From Rhizobium leguminosarum (GTDB taxonomy: Bacteria; Pseudomonadota; Alphaproteobacteria; Rhizobiales; Rhizobiaceae), in NCBI RefSeq assembly GCF_002953715.1, contig NZ_CP025012.1, forward strand, positions 4,211,001 to 4,275,000: a stretch of 64,000 nucleotides of DNA, in the 5' to 3' direction. The notes under the pieces were generated by a model, which searched no databases, was not told the DNA's origin, and was given only the letters and a program-made list of their open reading frames with translations. Positions 50,098 through 61,338 of this stretch are shown here, in pieces (within the stretch, counting starts at the first letter, position 1; each line of letters opens with the position of its first letter). The translations under genes were made by a program, and so were the position numbers.

Positions 50098-50805
50098 TTG
50101 GCAAAAACCATTATCGAGTTGAAGGGCGCCGATCTGACCCTCGGCAGCGCAGCCGCCTCCGTCCATGTGCTGAAGGGCATCGATCTCGATATCGCTGCAG
50201 GTGAATCCGTCGGCATCGTCGGCCCTTCCGGTTCCGGCAAATCCACCCTGCTGATGGTGCTTGCCGGGCTGGAGAAACTCGACAGCGGTGAGATCAACAT
50301 CAACGATACGCCGCTCCATAGCCTCAGCGAGGACCAGGTCGCCGATTTCCGCGGCCGCAACATCGGCATCGTCTTCCAGTCCTTTCATCTGATCGCCAAC
50401 ATGACGGCCCTGGAAAACGTCGCCATGCCGCTCGAGCTCGCCAATGTCAGCAACGCCTTCGAGATCGCGCATCGCGAGCTGAAATCGGTCGGCCTCGGCG
50501 AACGGCTGAGCCACTATCCCGGTCAGCTTTCCGGCGGTGAACAGCAGCGCGTGGCGATCGCCAGGGCGCTCGCCCCCTCGCCTGCCCTGCTGATCGCCGA
50601 CGAACCGACCGGCAATCTCGATACCGAGACCGGCCGCCAGATCGCCGACCTTCTGTTCTCCAAGCAGGCCGAACGCGGCACGACCCTGCTTCTCGTCACC
50701 CACGACGTCTCGCTTGCAAACCGATGCTCGCGCCAGATTCGCGTCCGCTCCGGCAGGATCGAAGGCGACAGCGCCGCCCGCCGCAGCGAAGCGGCGATCG
50801 CATGA
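50098..50805 (+). CDS. ABC transporter ATP-binding protein, YbbA/LolD type
   Basis: 235-aa ATPase of the MacB/LolD/YbbA group. Walker A is GPSGSGKST, signature LSGGEQQRVAIARAL, Walker B ALLIADEPTGNLD (the DEPTGNLD form is diagnostic). I use TTG 50098 as start (AKTIIELKGADL follows); the frame is open further upstream but overlaps the divergent esterase gene. It ends in a four-base overlap (ATGA) with the permease gene. Mechanistically these systems do not import; they drive conformational work on envelope lipids or proteins. Confidence 0.9.
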   Translation: MAKTIIELKGADLTLGSAAASVHVLKGIDLDIAAGESVGIVGPSGSGKSTLLMVLAGLEKLDSGEININDTPLHSLSEDQVADFRGRNIGIVFQSFHLIANMTALENVAMPLELANVSNAFEIAHRELKSVGLGERLSHYPGQLSGGEQQRVAIARALAPSPALLIADEPTGNLDTETGRQIADLLFSKQAERGTTLLLVTHDVSLANRCSRQIRVRSGRIEGDSAARRSEAAIA

Positions 50806-53345
50806 GGATCATCACGCCACGCGTCTCGCTCGCTTTTCGCCTGGCACTGCGCGAGTTGCGCGGCGGCATCCGCGGCTTCTACATCTTCCTTGCCTGCATC
50901 GCGCTCGGCACCGGGGCGATTGCCGCCGTCAATTCCGTTTCGCAGTCGATCACCGACACGATCGCCTCGCAGGGGCAGGAGCTGCTGGCCGGCGACGTCC
51001 GTTTCGAACTCAACAACCGCGAAGCCACGCCTGAGGAGTTGGGTTTCCTCGAAGGTCTCGGCACCGTTTCGGTGTCAACGGGCCTGCGCTCGATGGCCCG
51101 CAAGCCCGACGGTTCCGATCAGGCGCTGGTCGAGGTCAAGGCCGTCGATGACGCCTACCCGCTCTACGGCAAGTTCGTGGCCGAGCCGGACTATCCGCTT
51201 GCCGCCCTGCTTTCGGGCCAAGGCGGCACCTATGGCGCGGTCGCAGCCCCACTGCTTCTCGATCGGCTCGGGCTTGCGGTCGGCGACGAATTGCTGCTCG
51301 GCAACGTCAAGCTCAGCATCACCGGCACGGTGAAAACCGAGCCCGACGCACTGTCGGAAGGTTTTGGCTTTGCGCCGCGTCTGCTCGTCAGCCGACAGGC
51401 GCTTCAAGCCTCCGGGCTGATCCAGACGGGAAGCCTGGTCGAACACGCCTACAAGATCCGGCTGCAAGACAAGGCCGCGATGTCGGGCATCCAGGCGCGC
51501 GCCTCCAAGGAATTCCCTGCCGCCGGCTGGGCGATCCGCACCAGCGACCGTGCCGCGCCCTCGCTCACCGAAAACATCACCCGCTTCTCGCAGTTCCTGA
51601 CGCTGGTCGGCCTCACCGCGCTGATCGTCGGCGGCGTCGGTGTCGCCAATGCGGTGCGCGCCTTCCTCGATTCCAAACGCACCACCATCGCCACCTTCAA
51701 ATGTCTGGGTGCACCGGCGCAGGTCGTCGTTCTGATCTATCTCATCCAGATCGCCATCATCGCTCTCGGCGGCATCCTGATCGGCCTCGTCATCGGCGCC
51801 CTGTCGCCGATCTTCGCCGCGCAATTCCTGGCGCAATTCCTGCCGGTCTCCACGACGCCGACCCTTTATCCCGGTGCCCTGCTGCTCGCCACGCTCTTCG
51901 GCATCCTGACGACGCTCGCCTTCGCCATACTGCCGCTCGGCCACGCCCGCGAAGTGCCGGCGACCGCACTCTTCCGCGAGCAGGGCTTCGAGGCCCGCCG
52001 CCTGCCCTCCTGGCCCTACATCCTGCTTGCCGCCCTGTTCATGGCCGCCCTTGCCGGCCTTGCCATCCTCACCGCCTATGACCGCTTCATCGCCGTCGTC
52101 TTCGTCGGCGCGATCGTCTTCGCCTTCGTCGTCCTGCGCCTGGTCGCCGCGCTGATCGCCTGGCTCGCGCGCCGCAGCCCGCGCGTCAATTCGCCAGCCC
52201 TGCGGCTTGCGATCGGCAACATCCACCGCCCCGGCGCACTGACCCCTTCGGTCGTGCTCTCCCTCGGCCTTGGCCTGGCATTGCTGGTGACGCTGACCCT
52301 GATCGACGGGAACCTGCGCCAGCAGCTGACCGGCCGGATGAACGAGGGTGCGCCGAACTTCTTCTTCGTCGATATCCAGAGCGCCGAGGTCGATGCCTTC
52401 CGCGATCTCGTCCAGGGCCAGGCGCCGAAGGGCAAGCTTGTCGAAGTGCCGATGCTGCGCGGCCGGATCATCGCCTTCAACGGCGAGGACGTCACCAAGA
52501 TGAACGTGCCGGCGGCCGGCCGCTGGGTGCTGAACGGTGATCGCGGCATCACCTATGCCGAAACCCTGCCGGAGAACGCCGCCCTCACCGAAGGCAAATG
52601 GTGGGACAAGGATTACAGCGGCGAGCCACTCGTCTCCTTCTCCTCGGAAGAGGCACATGAGCTCGGCCTCAAGATCGGCGATAAGGTCACCGTCAACGTG
52701 CTCGGCCGCAATATCACGGCGAAGATCGCCAATCTGCGCCGCGTCCAGTGGGAATCGCTGTCGATCAATTTCGTCATGGTCTTCTCGCCGAATACTTTCC
52801 GCGGCGCCCCGCATGCGTGGCTGGCGACGCTGACCGATCCCTCTTCGACACCGGCCGAAGATGCGGCGATCCTGAAATCGGTCACCAACACCTATCCGAC
52901 GATCACCAGTGTGCGCGTCAAGGACGCGATCGATATCGTCAACCAGCTGGTCGCCCAGCTTGCGACCGCAATCCGCGCTGCGGCCTCGGTCGCCCTCATC
53001 GCCTCGATCCTCGTCCTTGCCGGCGCGCTTGCCGCCGGAAACCGCGCGCGCACCCACGACGCGGTGGTGCTGAAGACGCTCGGCGCCACGCGCGCCATGC
53101 TGATCCGCGCCTTCAGCTACGAATATCTGATCCTCGGCCTCGCGACCGCAATCTTCGCGCTGATCGCCGGCGGCGTTGCCGCCTGGTTCATCGTCGCCCG
53201 CATCATGCGTCTGCCCTCGACCTTTCTGCCCGACGTGGCGGGACTAACGCTTGTGACCGCGCTCGTCCTGACGGTCGGCATCGGCCTTATCGGCACCTGG
53301 CGCATCCTTGGGCAAAAGGCGGCCCCCGTTTTGCGCGAGCTTTGA
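50802..53345 (+). CDS. FtsX-like ABC permease, YbbP type
   Basis: 847-aa inner-membrane permease. A first helix at about residues 27-50 is followed by a large periplasmic domain, then FtsX-type three-helix units at about 275-400, further helices (about 420-510), a second periplasmic domain, and a final FtsX unit at about 725-840 with the ALAAGNRARTHDAVVLKTLGA loop (landmark RTHDAVVLKTLGAT). This doubled layout is the YbbP form. Start ATG 50802 overlaps the ATPase stop. Its partner is the YbbA-like ATPase; the neighbouring esterase is likely linked in function. Confidence 0.92.
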   Translation: MRIITPRVSLAFRLALRELRGGIRGFYIFLACIALGTGAIAAVNSVSQSITDTIASQGQELLAGDVRFELNNREATPEELGFLEGLGTVSVSTGLRSMARKPDGSDQALVEVKAVDDAYPLYGKFVAEPDYPLAALLSGQGGTYGAVAAPLLLDRLGLAVGDELLLGNVKLSITGTVKTEPDALSEGFGFAPRLLVSRQALQASGLIQTGSLVEHAYKIRLQDKAAMSGIQARASKEFPAAGWAIRTSDRAAPSLTENITRFSQFLTLVGLTALIVGGVGVANAVRAFLDSKRTTIATFKCLGAPAQVVVLIYLIQIAIIALGGILIGLVIGALSPIFAAQFLAQFLPVSTTPTLYPGALLLATLFGILTTLAFAILPLGHAREVPATALFREQGFEARRLPSWPYILLAALFMAALAGLAILTAYDRFIAVVFVGAIVFAFVVLRLVAALIAWLARRSPRVNSPALRLAIGNIHRPGALTPSVVLSLGLGLALLVTLTLIDGNLRQQLTGRMNEGAPNFFFVDIQSAEVDAFRDLVQGQAPKGKLVEVPMLRGRIIAFNGEDVTKMNVPAAGRWVLNGDRGITYAETLPENAALTEGKWWDKDYSGEPLVSFSSEEAHELGLKIGDKVTVNVLGRNITAKIANLRRVQWESLSINFVMVFSPNTFRGAPHAWLATLTDPSSTPAEDAAILKSVTNTYPTITSVRVKDAIDIVNQLVAQLATAIRAAASVALIASILVLAGALAAGNRARTHDAVVLKTLGATRAMLIRAFSYEYLILGLATAIFALIAGGVAAWFIVARIMRLPSTFLPDVAGLTLVTALVLTVGIGLIGTWRILGQKAAPVLREL

Positions 53346-53525
53346 CCGGGCAGCGGCACTCAAACCCTTCACCTTACGGCGATTTAACCGGCCGAGGCTT
53401 TGCAAGCCTCTTGTTTGCAATGGGCGAAAGCCTCATATTGTTCGCAGGCATGCTGGAGCTCCGCAGCGGCGCCCGGGTCGAAAACCCCGACACCGTATTT
53501 CCATCGGAGCTTGTAAGAGGAAACT

Positions 53526-54254
53526 ATGGCTGATCTTCGTAACTATCAAAGCCGCGCTCAGACCGGCGAGATGATTGATCAAGGCCTGCGCGCTTATATG
53601 CTCAAGGTCTACAACCTGATGGCGCTGGGTCTGGCGATCACTGGTGTGGCCGCATATCTGTCGTTCCAATTCGCCTTCGCCAATGGCGAGCTGACCGCTT
53701 TCGGTCAGGCGATCTATGTGAGCCCGCTGAAGTGGGTGGTCATTCTGGCGCCGCTGGCTCTGGTGTTCTTCCTGAGCTTCCGGATTAATACCATGACGGT
53801 GGCCGCCGCCCAAACGACCTTTGCGGTTTACGCCGCGCTCGTCGGCCTGTCGCTCTCGTCGATCTTCCTGATCTACACGGGCCAGAGCGTCGTTCAGACC
53901 TTCTTCGTCACCGCCGCCTCCTTTGGCGCGCTGTCGCTTTACGGCTACACGACGAAGCGTAACCTGTCGGCGATGGGCTCGTTCCTGATGATGGGTCTCT
54001 TCGGCCTGATCATCGCTTCGCTGGTCAACATCTTCCTGGCGTCGTCTGCCGTGCAGTTTGCGATCTCGGTGCTCGGCGTTCTGATCTTCGCAGGCCTCAC
54101 CGCCTACGATACGCAGCGGATCAAGGAATTGTACCTGGAAGCCGATGACGTCGCCGTCGCCGGTCGCAAGGCGATCATGGGTGCGCTGACGCTCTATCTC
54201 GACTTCATCAACCTCTTCATGTTCCTGCTGCAGTTCATGGGCAACCGTAAGTAA
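53526..54254 (+). CDS. Bax inhibitor-1/YccA family membrane protein
   Basis: 242-aa protein with seven predicted helices. BI-1 marks are YMLKVYNLMALGLAITGVAAY at the start (landmark YNLMALGLA), ALVGLSLSSIFLIYTG in the middle, FGALSLYGYTTKRNL, and the last helices with AYDTQRIKE and LYLDFINLFMFLLQF. YccA in E. coli interacts with the FtsH protease; BI-1 proteins may act as calcium leak channels. AAGAGG precedes the ATG. It is monocistronic with its own terminator. Confidence 0.94.
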   Translation: MADLRNYQSRAQTGEMIDQGLRAYMLKVYNLMALGLAITGVAAYLSFQFAFANGELTAFGQAIYVSPLKWVVILAPLALVFFLSFRINTMTVAAAQTTFAVYAALVGLSLSSIFLIYTGQSVVQTFFVTAASFGALSLYGYTTKRNLSAMGSFLMMGLFGLIIASLVNIFLASSAVQFAISVLGVLIFAGLTAYDTQRIKELYLEADDVAVAGRKAIMGALTLYLDFINLFMFLLQFMGNRK

Positions 54255-54272
54255 GCAGACAGACTGAGATCG

Positions 54273-54298
54273 AAAAGGCGGCTTCGGCCGCCTTTTTT
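54273..54298 (+). terminator. Rho-independent terminator of the BI-1 gene
   Basis: AAAAGGCGGC-TTCG-GCCGCCTTTTTT, an ideal stem, tetraloop and T-run, 19 bp after the stop. Confidence 0.95.
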
Positions 54299-54330
54299 GT
54301 TGCGCGAGCTTTCGCGGGGTGGTTCTACCG

Positions 54331-54429
54331 CACCGCGCGTCTTTTCAGACGCGCAAAGGACGCTGTAGCATTTTGAATTGCTGCATAATTTCATCCTTAA
54401 ATCGATTCCGATTTAAGGAATTATGCAGT
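54331..54429. repeat. Dispersed intergenic repeat, two-part palindrome
   Basis: Part one is the GCGCGTC-TTTTCA-GACGCGC hairpin followed by AAAGGACGCTGTAGCATTTT; part two is a long dyad CTGCATAATT/AATTATGCAG with an inner CCTTAAATCG/CGATTTAAGG pairing. Elements at 26694-26770 and 55530-55592 match part one; this is the most complete copy. Confidence 0.8.
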
Positions 54430-54466
54430 AGGAAGGCCTTACCCACTCCTATGGACCTGCCGCGAA

Positions 54467-55024
54467 ATGTCCTTCCTCCTGCGCGATGCCTCGAACGCCG
54501 ATATTCCCGCCATTGCCGAGATCTATCGCGAATCCGTCCTGAACGGCGTCGCGAGCTATGAGATCGTGCCGCCCTCCGAGGCCGAGCTGGCGCAACGTTT
54601 TTCGGCGATCGTCAGCCAGCAATATCCCTATATTGCCGCAACCGATGCGGATGGGACTCTGCTCGGCTACGCCTATGCCTCGGCGTTTCGCACGCGTCCC
54701 GCCTATCGCTGGCTGGTCGAGGATTCGATCTATCTCGCGCCTGAGGCCCGCGGCCGGGGCATCGGCAAGGCGCTGCTTGCCGAACTGATCGACCGCTGCA
54801 CCGAACTCGGTTTCCGTCAGATGGCAGCCGTCATCGGCGGCGCCAGCCCCGCCTCGATCGCGCTTCATCGCGCAGCCGGCTTCGAGGAGGTCGGTCTGAT
54901 GAAGGGCACCGGCTACAAGCATGGCCGCTGGTTGGACACGATGTTCATGCAGCGCGCGCTCGGCGAAGCCATGACGAGCGATCCGGATCCGTCCGTCTAT
55001 CCCGGCACGCTGTTTGCCGGCTGA
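54467..55024 (+). CDS. GNAT acetyltransferase, phosphinothricin/methionine sulfoximine type
   Basis: 185-aa acetyltransferase close in layout to Pat/YncA/MddA. Family points are IRDASNADIPAIAEIYRES-like start, VASYEIVPPSEAEL, YAYASAFRTRPAYRW, the acetyl-CoA loop ARGRGIGKALL (about residues 98-108), and GYKHGRWLDTMFMQR near the end. Such enzymes acetylate methionine sulfoximine or phosphinothricin and give self-protection or herbicide tolerance. Stops 7 bp before the converging DUF2794 gene. Confidence 0.9.
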   Translation: MSFLLRDASNADIPAIAEIYRESVLNGVASYEIVPPSEAELAQRFSAIVSQQYPYIAATDADGTLLGYAYASAFRTRPAYRWLVEDSIYLAPEARGRGIGKALLAELIDRCTELGFRQMAAVIGGASPASIALHRAAGFEEVGLMKGTGYKHGRWLDTMFMQRALGEAMTSDPDPSVYPGTLFAG

Positions 55025-55031
55025 TGCGGGT

Positions 55032-55433
55032 TTATTTGTCGACCAGCTTCAGGGCCTTGTCGAACACCTTCAGCACCTGGTTCAGCTCGTGACCGCGCTT
55101 CAGGATCGTGCCGTGGGTGTTGATCACGGAATAGGCGCCCTGCTTGGCGGCGAGCTTCGGGTTTTTCTCGATGCGGAAGAGCGGCATTTCGCCGGAACGC
55201 TTGAAGACGGAAAAGACTGCCCGGTCCTTCAGGTGATCGATGGCGTAGTCGCGCCATTCACCGTCACCGACCATACGGCCGTAGATCCAGAGGATCGCGT
55301 CCAGTTCGCGCCGGTGAAAGGTCACCGGAAGCGGGTCCTTGCTTTGCTTGTATTCCCTGAGATCGACGACGACTGAGGAACTGTGGTCGACGGAACGGCT
55401 TTCGCCGTGTCGCAAATCCGGCTGATCTGTCAT
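55032..55433 (-). CDS. DUF2794 family protein
   Basis: 133-aa protein of a family known from alphaproteobacteria. Recognisable parts are VTFHRRELDAILWIYGRMVG, DGEWRDYAIDHLKDRAVFS (landmarks WRDYAID), RIEKNPKLAAKQGAYSVI and the helix LNQVLKVFDKALKL. It lacks signal peptide and membrane segments. Start ATG 55433 begins the family-like sequence. Function is unknown. Between it and the DUF1223 gene are ~380 bp with a repeat but no gene I can support. Confidence 0.85.
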   Translation of the reverse strand: MTDQPDLRHGESRSVDHSSSVVVDLREYKQSKDPLPVTFHRRELDAILWIYGRMVGDGEWRDYAIDHLKDRAVFSVFKRSGEMPLFRIEKNPKLAAKQGAYSVINTHGTILKRGHELNQVLKVFDKALKLVDK

Positions 55434-55529
55434 CAGTCTCACAAGGCCTCCACATGTGACAGGAGAGTGACAGTTTGCCCGAGCCGCCGCAAATTGCAAG
55501 AGTGCCGTCCGCCACATTCGGCCGCACTA

Positions 55530-55592
55530 CAGCGCCGCGCGTCTCTCGCGCAAGGACGCTGTAGCACTTGAGTCTGCGCATCATGCCTTCCG
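55530..55592. repeat. Dispersed intergenic repeat, partial copy
   Basis: CAGCGCCGCGCGTCTCTCGC then GCAAGGACGCTGTAGCACTTGA and CTGCGCATCAT matches part one of 54331-54429 with several changes (the TTTTCAGA loop is shortened to CTCTC). It is the most decayed of the three copies. Confidence 0.7.
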
Positions 55593-55816
55593 AAAGTTGG
55601 GGCCGATTTTCGGAAGCCGTGATGCGCTGGGCAGGCCAACGCTTTCTCCGCAGCGCCGCATTTCAGTCAAAACAGCGCCTCATTTGCAGGAGATTTATGA
55701 ATTCCAGTTTGGCGCCAGCGCGCCAAAGGGCCCGGCGGAGCGTATCGACCTTAACCCCAGCCCCGAATACGCTCGGCCGGGCCGCCCCAGCATTTCATCC
55801 GTAACCGGATGAAATT

Positions 55817-56557
55817 TCAGATATTTTTTCCAGCCATCACCACGGTCGCGCCAAGGATCGCAGCCGGATCGCCGTCTGCGGTCGCCGATTGCAGCAGAAT
55901 CGCGCAGCCCTCGAGCTGCGGCCGCTGCAGGACGCTGGCCGGCAGCGTCAGACTGGTCGCCTTACCGTCCCACATGCCGACGGTTTCGACATTGGTGACG
56001 CTGTGCAGATAGGAGATCTTCTGGCCGCTGTTCTCGCCCTTTTCGACGTCGATGGTCTTTTCCTTGTCGAAATAGACCATCACGACATTGGCTTTGCCCT
56101 GTCCGGCGCCAATCTTGATCTCCAGCTCGTCGCCGCGCATCGCGGCACTGATGGGAACGGTCAGCCCATTGCCTTCGCTGCTATAGGTGTTGATCTGGCT
56201 GTTGATGCCGTTGAGATCGGCGCCGGCCAGATGGCCTCGTCCGTTGACGATGGCCTGCGGCGTGTAGACGTTGCTGCGGCCCATCGTCTTGGCATAGCCA
56301 TACTGCCGCTCGGTATTTTCCTTGGAGCTCAGCGTATCGGCCCAACCGAGATAGTTCCAGTAATCGACATGATAGGCGAGCGCGATGACATCGCCCTGGT
56401 TCACCAGCTTGCGGAAAGCGGCATCAGCGGGAGGACAAGAGGAGCAGCCCTGCGCCGTGAAGAGTTCGACGACACCTTTCGGTGTGCCGTCTTCGGCCTG
56501 CAACGGGCCTGAGAGAACAACGCCGGCGATCAGCGGAATCAAAAAACGGGGGGACAT
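55817..56557 (-). CDS. DUF1223 family exported thioredoxin-like protein
   Basis: 246-aa protein with signal peptide (residues 1-21, LQAE). The thioredoxin-like part opens with VVELFTAQGCSSCPPADAAF, where the CSSC pair takes the place of the redox CxxC, then VIALAYHVDYWNYLGWADTLS (landmark HVDYWNYLGW) and TPQAIVNGRGHL, characteristic of DUF1223. Probably a periplasmic thiol protein; substrate unknown. Short gap (about 230 bp) to the acnA terminator upstream, so it is transcribed alone. Confidence 0.9.
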   Translation of the reverse strand: MSPRFLIPLIAGVVLSGPLQAEDGTPKGVVELFTAQGCSSCPPADAAFRKLVNQGDVIALAYHVDYWNYLGWADTLSSKENTERQYGYAKTMGRSNVYTPQAIVNGRGHLAGADLNGINSQINTYSSEGNGLTVPISAAMRGDELEIKIGAGQGKANVVMVYFDKEKTIDVEKGENSGQKISYLHSVTNVETVGMWDGKATSLTLPASVLQRPQLEGCAILLQSATADGDPAAILGATVVMAGKNI

Positions 56558-56736
56558 TCACCTGCACCTCTTTTTCAGCGCCGACGGCATGTTGGAACCG
56601 GAGGCTCTGACATATGAACGTACGAATAATCCTTCCGGGTCCAAACGAAAAGTCACGAACGGGTGAGACCTAGCTCGACGGGAACTTGCGTAAAACAAAT
56701 CATCGTGAGCCCCGTTTAAAGACTGTCGCCGCAAAG

Positions 56737-56765
56737 AAAAACCGCCGGAAACTGCTCTCCGGCGG
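56737..56765 (-). terminator. Rho-independent terminator of acnA
   Basis: On the minus strand CCGCCGGA and TCCGGCGG pair over 8 bp, followed by TTTTT, 27 bp beyond the acnA stop. Confidence 0.9.
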
Positions 56766-56791
56766 CCATTGTCAGCTAAGTGTCTTAAAAA

Positions 56792-59482
<2,691 letters not shown>

Positions 59483-59744
59483 GAGATACCCCGTTTCTGA
59501 TAGCCAACACAGTCGTGCGAACGCCTATGCACTTAATGCACATCAGGATGCGGGTACGGCCATTTCCGCTGTCCGCACGTGGAACAGACGCTCCAAGTTC
59601 GGCGCAAGGATGAAATTCACGCCGACCGCTGGCGTGGTTGCAGGTCTTATAGATAATTTCCTAAAAACTTGCCATACCCGAGGACAGTCAAAATCGGACA
59701 TTTTTTGACCCCGCCGCGAGCCGAAACCAAGAAAGAGCCGACGC

Positions 59745-60392
59745 ATGCATCTCACCGCCGAAAATCTGGCTGCAAGGCGCGGTGAGGATCTCATTTTCGT
59801 TAACATTTCCTTTCACTTGGCAGCCGGCGAGGCGCTTGTCCTGACCGGTAGAAATGGATCGGGAAAGTCCACTTTGTTGCGTGTCGTGGCCGGCCTCCTC
59901 AGGCCGGAAAAAGGCACCGTCAAATTTCACGATGGAGAGAGCGGGGCAGACAGACATGCCGGCGAAGTAAGCCACTACCTCGGCCATAGAAATGCGATGA
60001 AGAATGAACTTACGGTTGCAGAAAACCTCGATTTCTGGCGCAGCTTTCTCGGCAATACAGGCTCCGCTGCCGCCCTTTCCGTCGAGGACGCCGCTGACGC
60101 CGTCGGCCTTTCCGGCATCACCCACCTTCCCTTCGGTTATCTCTCCGCCGGCCAGCAGCGCCGGATAGCCTTCGCCAAACTGCTCGTCGCCCACCGTCCC
60201 GTCTGGATCCTCGACGAGCCGACCGCGGCACTCGATGCCAACGCCGACGGGCTGCTTGCCGATTTGATCACGGCGTATCTGGCAAGGGGCGGCATCGTGC
60301 TGGCGGCAACGCATCAGCCGCTGGGGCTGAGGAATTCGCAGGAATTGAAGATGACGGGCTTTGCCGGTGTGGATCATGGGGTATGGGGTTGA
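59745..60392 (+). CDS. ccmA: Heme exporter ATP-binding protein CcmA
   Basis: ATPase of the CcmABCD complex that frees holo-CcmE for cytochrome c maturation, 215 aa. Walker A is GRNGSGKSTLL, the signature LSAGQQRRIAFAKLL (the LSAGQ form is typical of CcmA), Walker B VWILDEPTAALD. It starts the ccmABCDG unit and diverges from acnA. The 238 bp to ccmB contain two RIME-like repeats in inverted orientation, unusual inside a complex-encoding operon. Confidence 0.96.
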   Translation: MHLTAENLAARRGEDLIFVNISFHLAAGEALVLTGRNGSGKSTLLRVVAGLLRPEKGTVKFHDGESGADRHAGEVSHYLGHRNAMKNELTVAENLDFWRSFLGNTGSAAALSVEDAADAVGLSGITHLPFGYLSAGQQRRIAFAKLLVAHRPVWILDEPTAALDANADGLLADLITAYLARGGIVLAATHQPLGLRNSQELKMTGFAGVDHGVWG

Positions 60393-60410
60393 TGCTTTTC
60401 GACGTAGCGA

Positions 60411-60458
60411 CCCCCCTCTGCCCTGCCGGGCATCTCCCCCACAGGCGGAGAGATCGGC
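60411..60458 (+). repeat. RIME-like repeat, arm 1
   Basis: CCCCTCTGCCCTGCCGGGCA then TCTCCCCCACAGGCGGAGAGATCGGC. The sequence carries its own small hairpins and is the complement of 60547-60595, 88 bp away. It is of the type called rhizobium-specific intergenic mosaic element; the name is from memory. Confidence 0.8.
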
Positions 60459-60546
60459 TGGATGCACCAGCTTCGCAAAATCTTGATCGCGCGCCACGCG
60501 GCTACGGCGCTCTGTGGCGTTTGATTAGGGCAAGAGGACGCCCCTT

Positions 60547-60595
60547 GCCGATCTCCCCCCTTGTGGGGGAGATGCCCGGCAGGGCAGAGGGGGGT
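60547..60595 (-). repeat. RIME-like repeat, arm 2
   Basis: GCCGATCTCCCCCCTTGTGG then GGGAGATGCCCGGCAGGGCAGAGGGGG, inverted relative to 60411-60458 with a few mismatches around the ACAGGCGG / CCCTTGTGG part. Together the pair could fold into a ~185-base structure between ccmA and ccmB. Confidence 0.8.
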
Positions 60596-60630
60596 GCCCC
60601 GTCCACCGCACATGCAGAGAGCTGCCCCGC

Positions 60631-61290
60631 ATGACCGCCCTCTTCTTCCGCGACCTGAAACTCTCGATCCGTGCCGGCGGCGGTGCGCTGATCGGCGTGC
60701 TGTTCTTCCTCACCATCGTCGCCGTCATTCCCTTCGGCGTCGGTCCCGATCTCAAACTGCTGTCGCGTATCGGCCCCGCCATCGTCTGGATCGGCGCGCT
60801 GCTCGCCGCCCTTCTCGGCCTCGACCGCCTGTTCCAGGCCGAACGCGACGACGGATCGCTCGACCTGATGCTGATGCAGGAAACGCCGCTCGTCCTGACG
60901 GTGCTGGTCAAATGCTTCGCCCACTGGACGGCCACCAGCCTGCCGCTCGTCATCGCCTCGCCGTTGCTCGGCCTCTTCATGAACATGGACGAGACGGCGA
61001 TCGGCGCGACCATGCTGACGCTGCTGGTCGGCTCGCCCGCCATCACCTTCATCGGCGCCGTGGGTGCTGCCGTTGCCGTGGCGCTGCCCCGCGGCGGCCT
61101 GCTGGTCTCGATCCTCGTGCTGCCGCTGACCATTCCGGTGCTGATCTTCGGCGTCAGCGCCACCTATGCCGCAGTCGAGGATCCCGCCCCCTTCCTGCCA
61201 CCCTTCCTGATCCTCATTGCCCTGACGCTCTTCTTCGCGGTCATCGGCCCGGCAGCCGCCGCCCTGGCGCTACGAAACACAGCGGATTGA
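60631..61290 (+). CDS. ccmB: Heme exporter membrane protein CcmB
   Basis: 219-aa membrane subunit with six helices, paired with CcmA. Markers are the start LFFRDLKLSIRAGG, FFLTIVAVIPFGVGPD (landmark IPFGVGPD), WIGALLAALLGLDRLF and DDGSLDLMLM with ETPL following, all standard for CcmB. ATG 60631 is preceded by GAGAG. It comes right after the inverted repeats. Confidence 0.96.
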   Translation: MTALFFRDLKLSIRAGGGALIGVLFFLTIVAVIPFGVGPDLKLLSRIGPAIVWIGALLAALLGLDRLFQAERDDGSLDLMLMQETPLVLTVLVKCFAHWTATSLPLVIASPLLGLFMNMDETAIGATMLTLLVGSPAITFIGAVGAAVAVALPRGGLLVSILVLPLTIPVLIFGVSATYAAVEDPAPFLPPFLILIALTLFFAVIGPAAAALALRNTAD

Positions 61291-61338
61291 TGGGCCGTTC
61301 GATTGCGGGAAAAGCCGGTTCAAGGTAAGGAAGCGGAC

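Noticed and set aside
51075..53057. A 660-codon open frame antisense to the YbbP-type permease
   Set aside because: Composition is dominated by Gly, Arg, Asp and Gln with no hydrophobic core or motif; the permease on the plus strand has clear FtsX features and operon coupling.
55597..55812. A 71-codon frame between DUF2794 and DUF1223
   Set aside because: Pro/Ser/Arg-rich with no ribosome site, begins inside decayed repeat sequence; probably chance.
60411..60595. Inverted repeats considered as ends of an insertion sequence
   Set aside because: Only 88 bp lie between the arms and no transposase can be encoded; the arms match a known type of rhizobial intergenic repeat.
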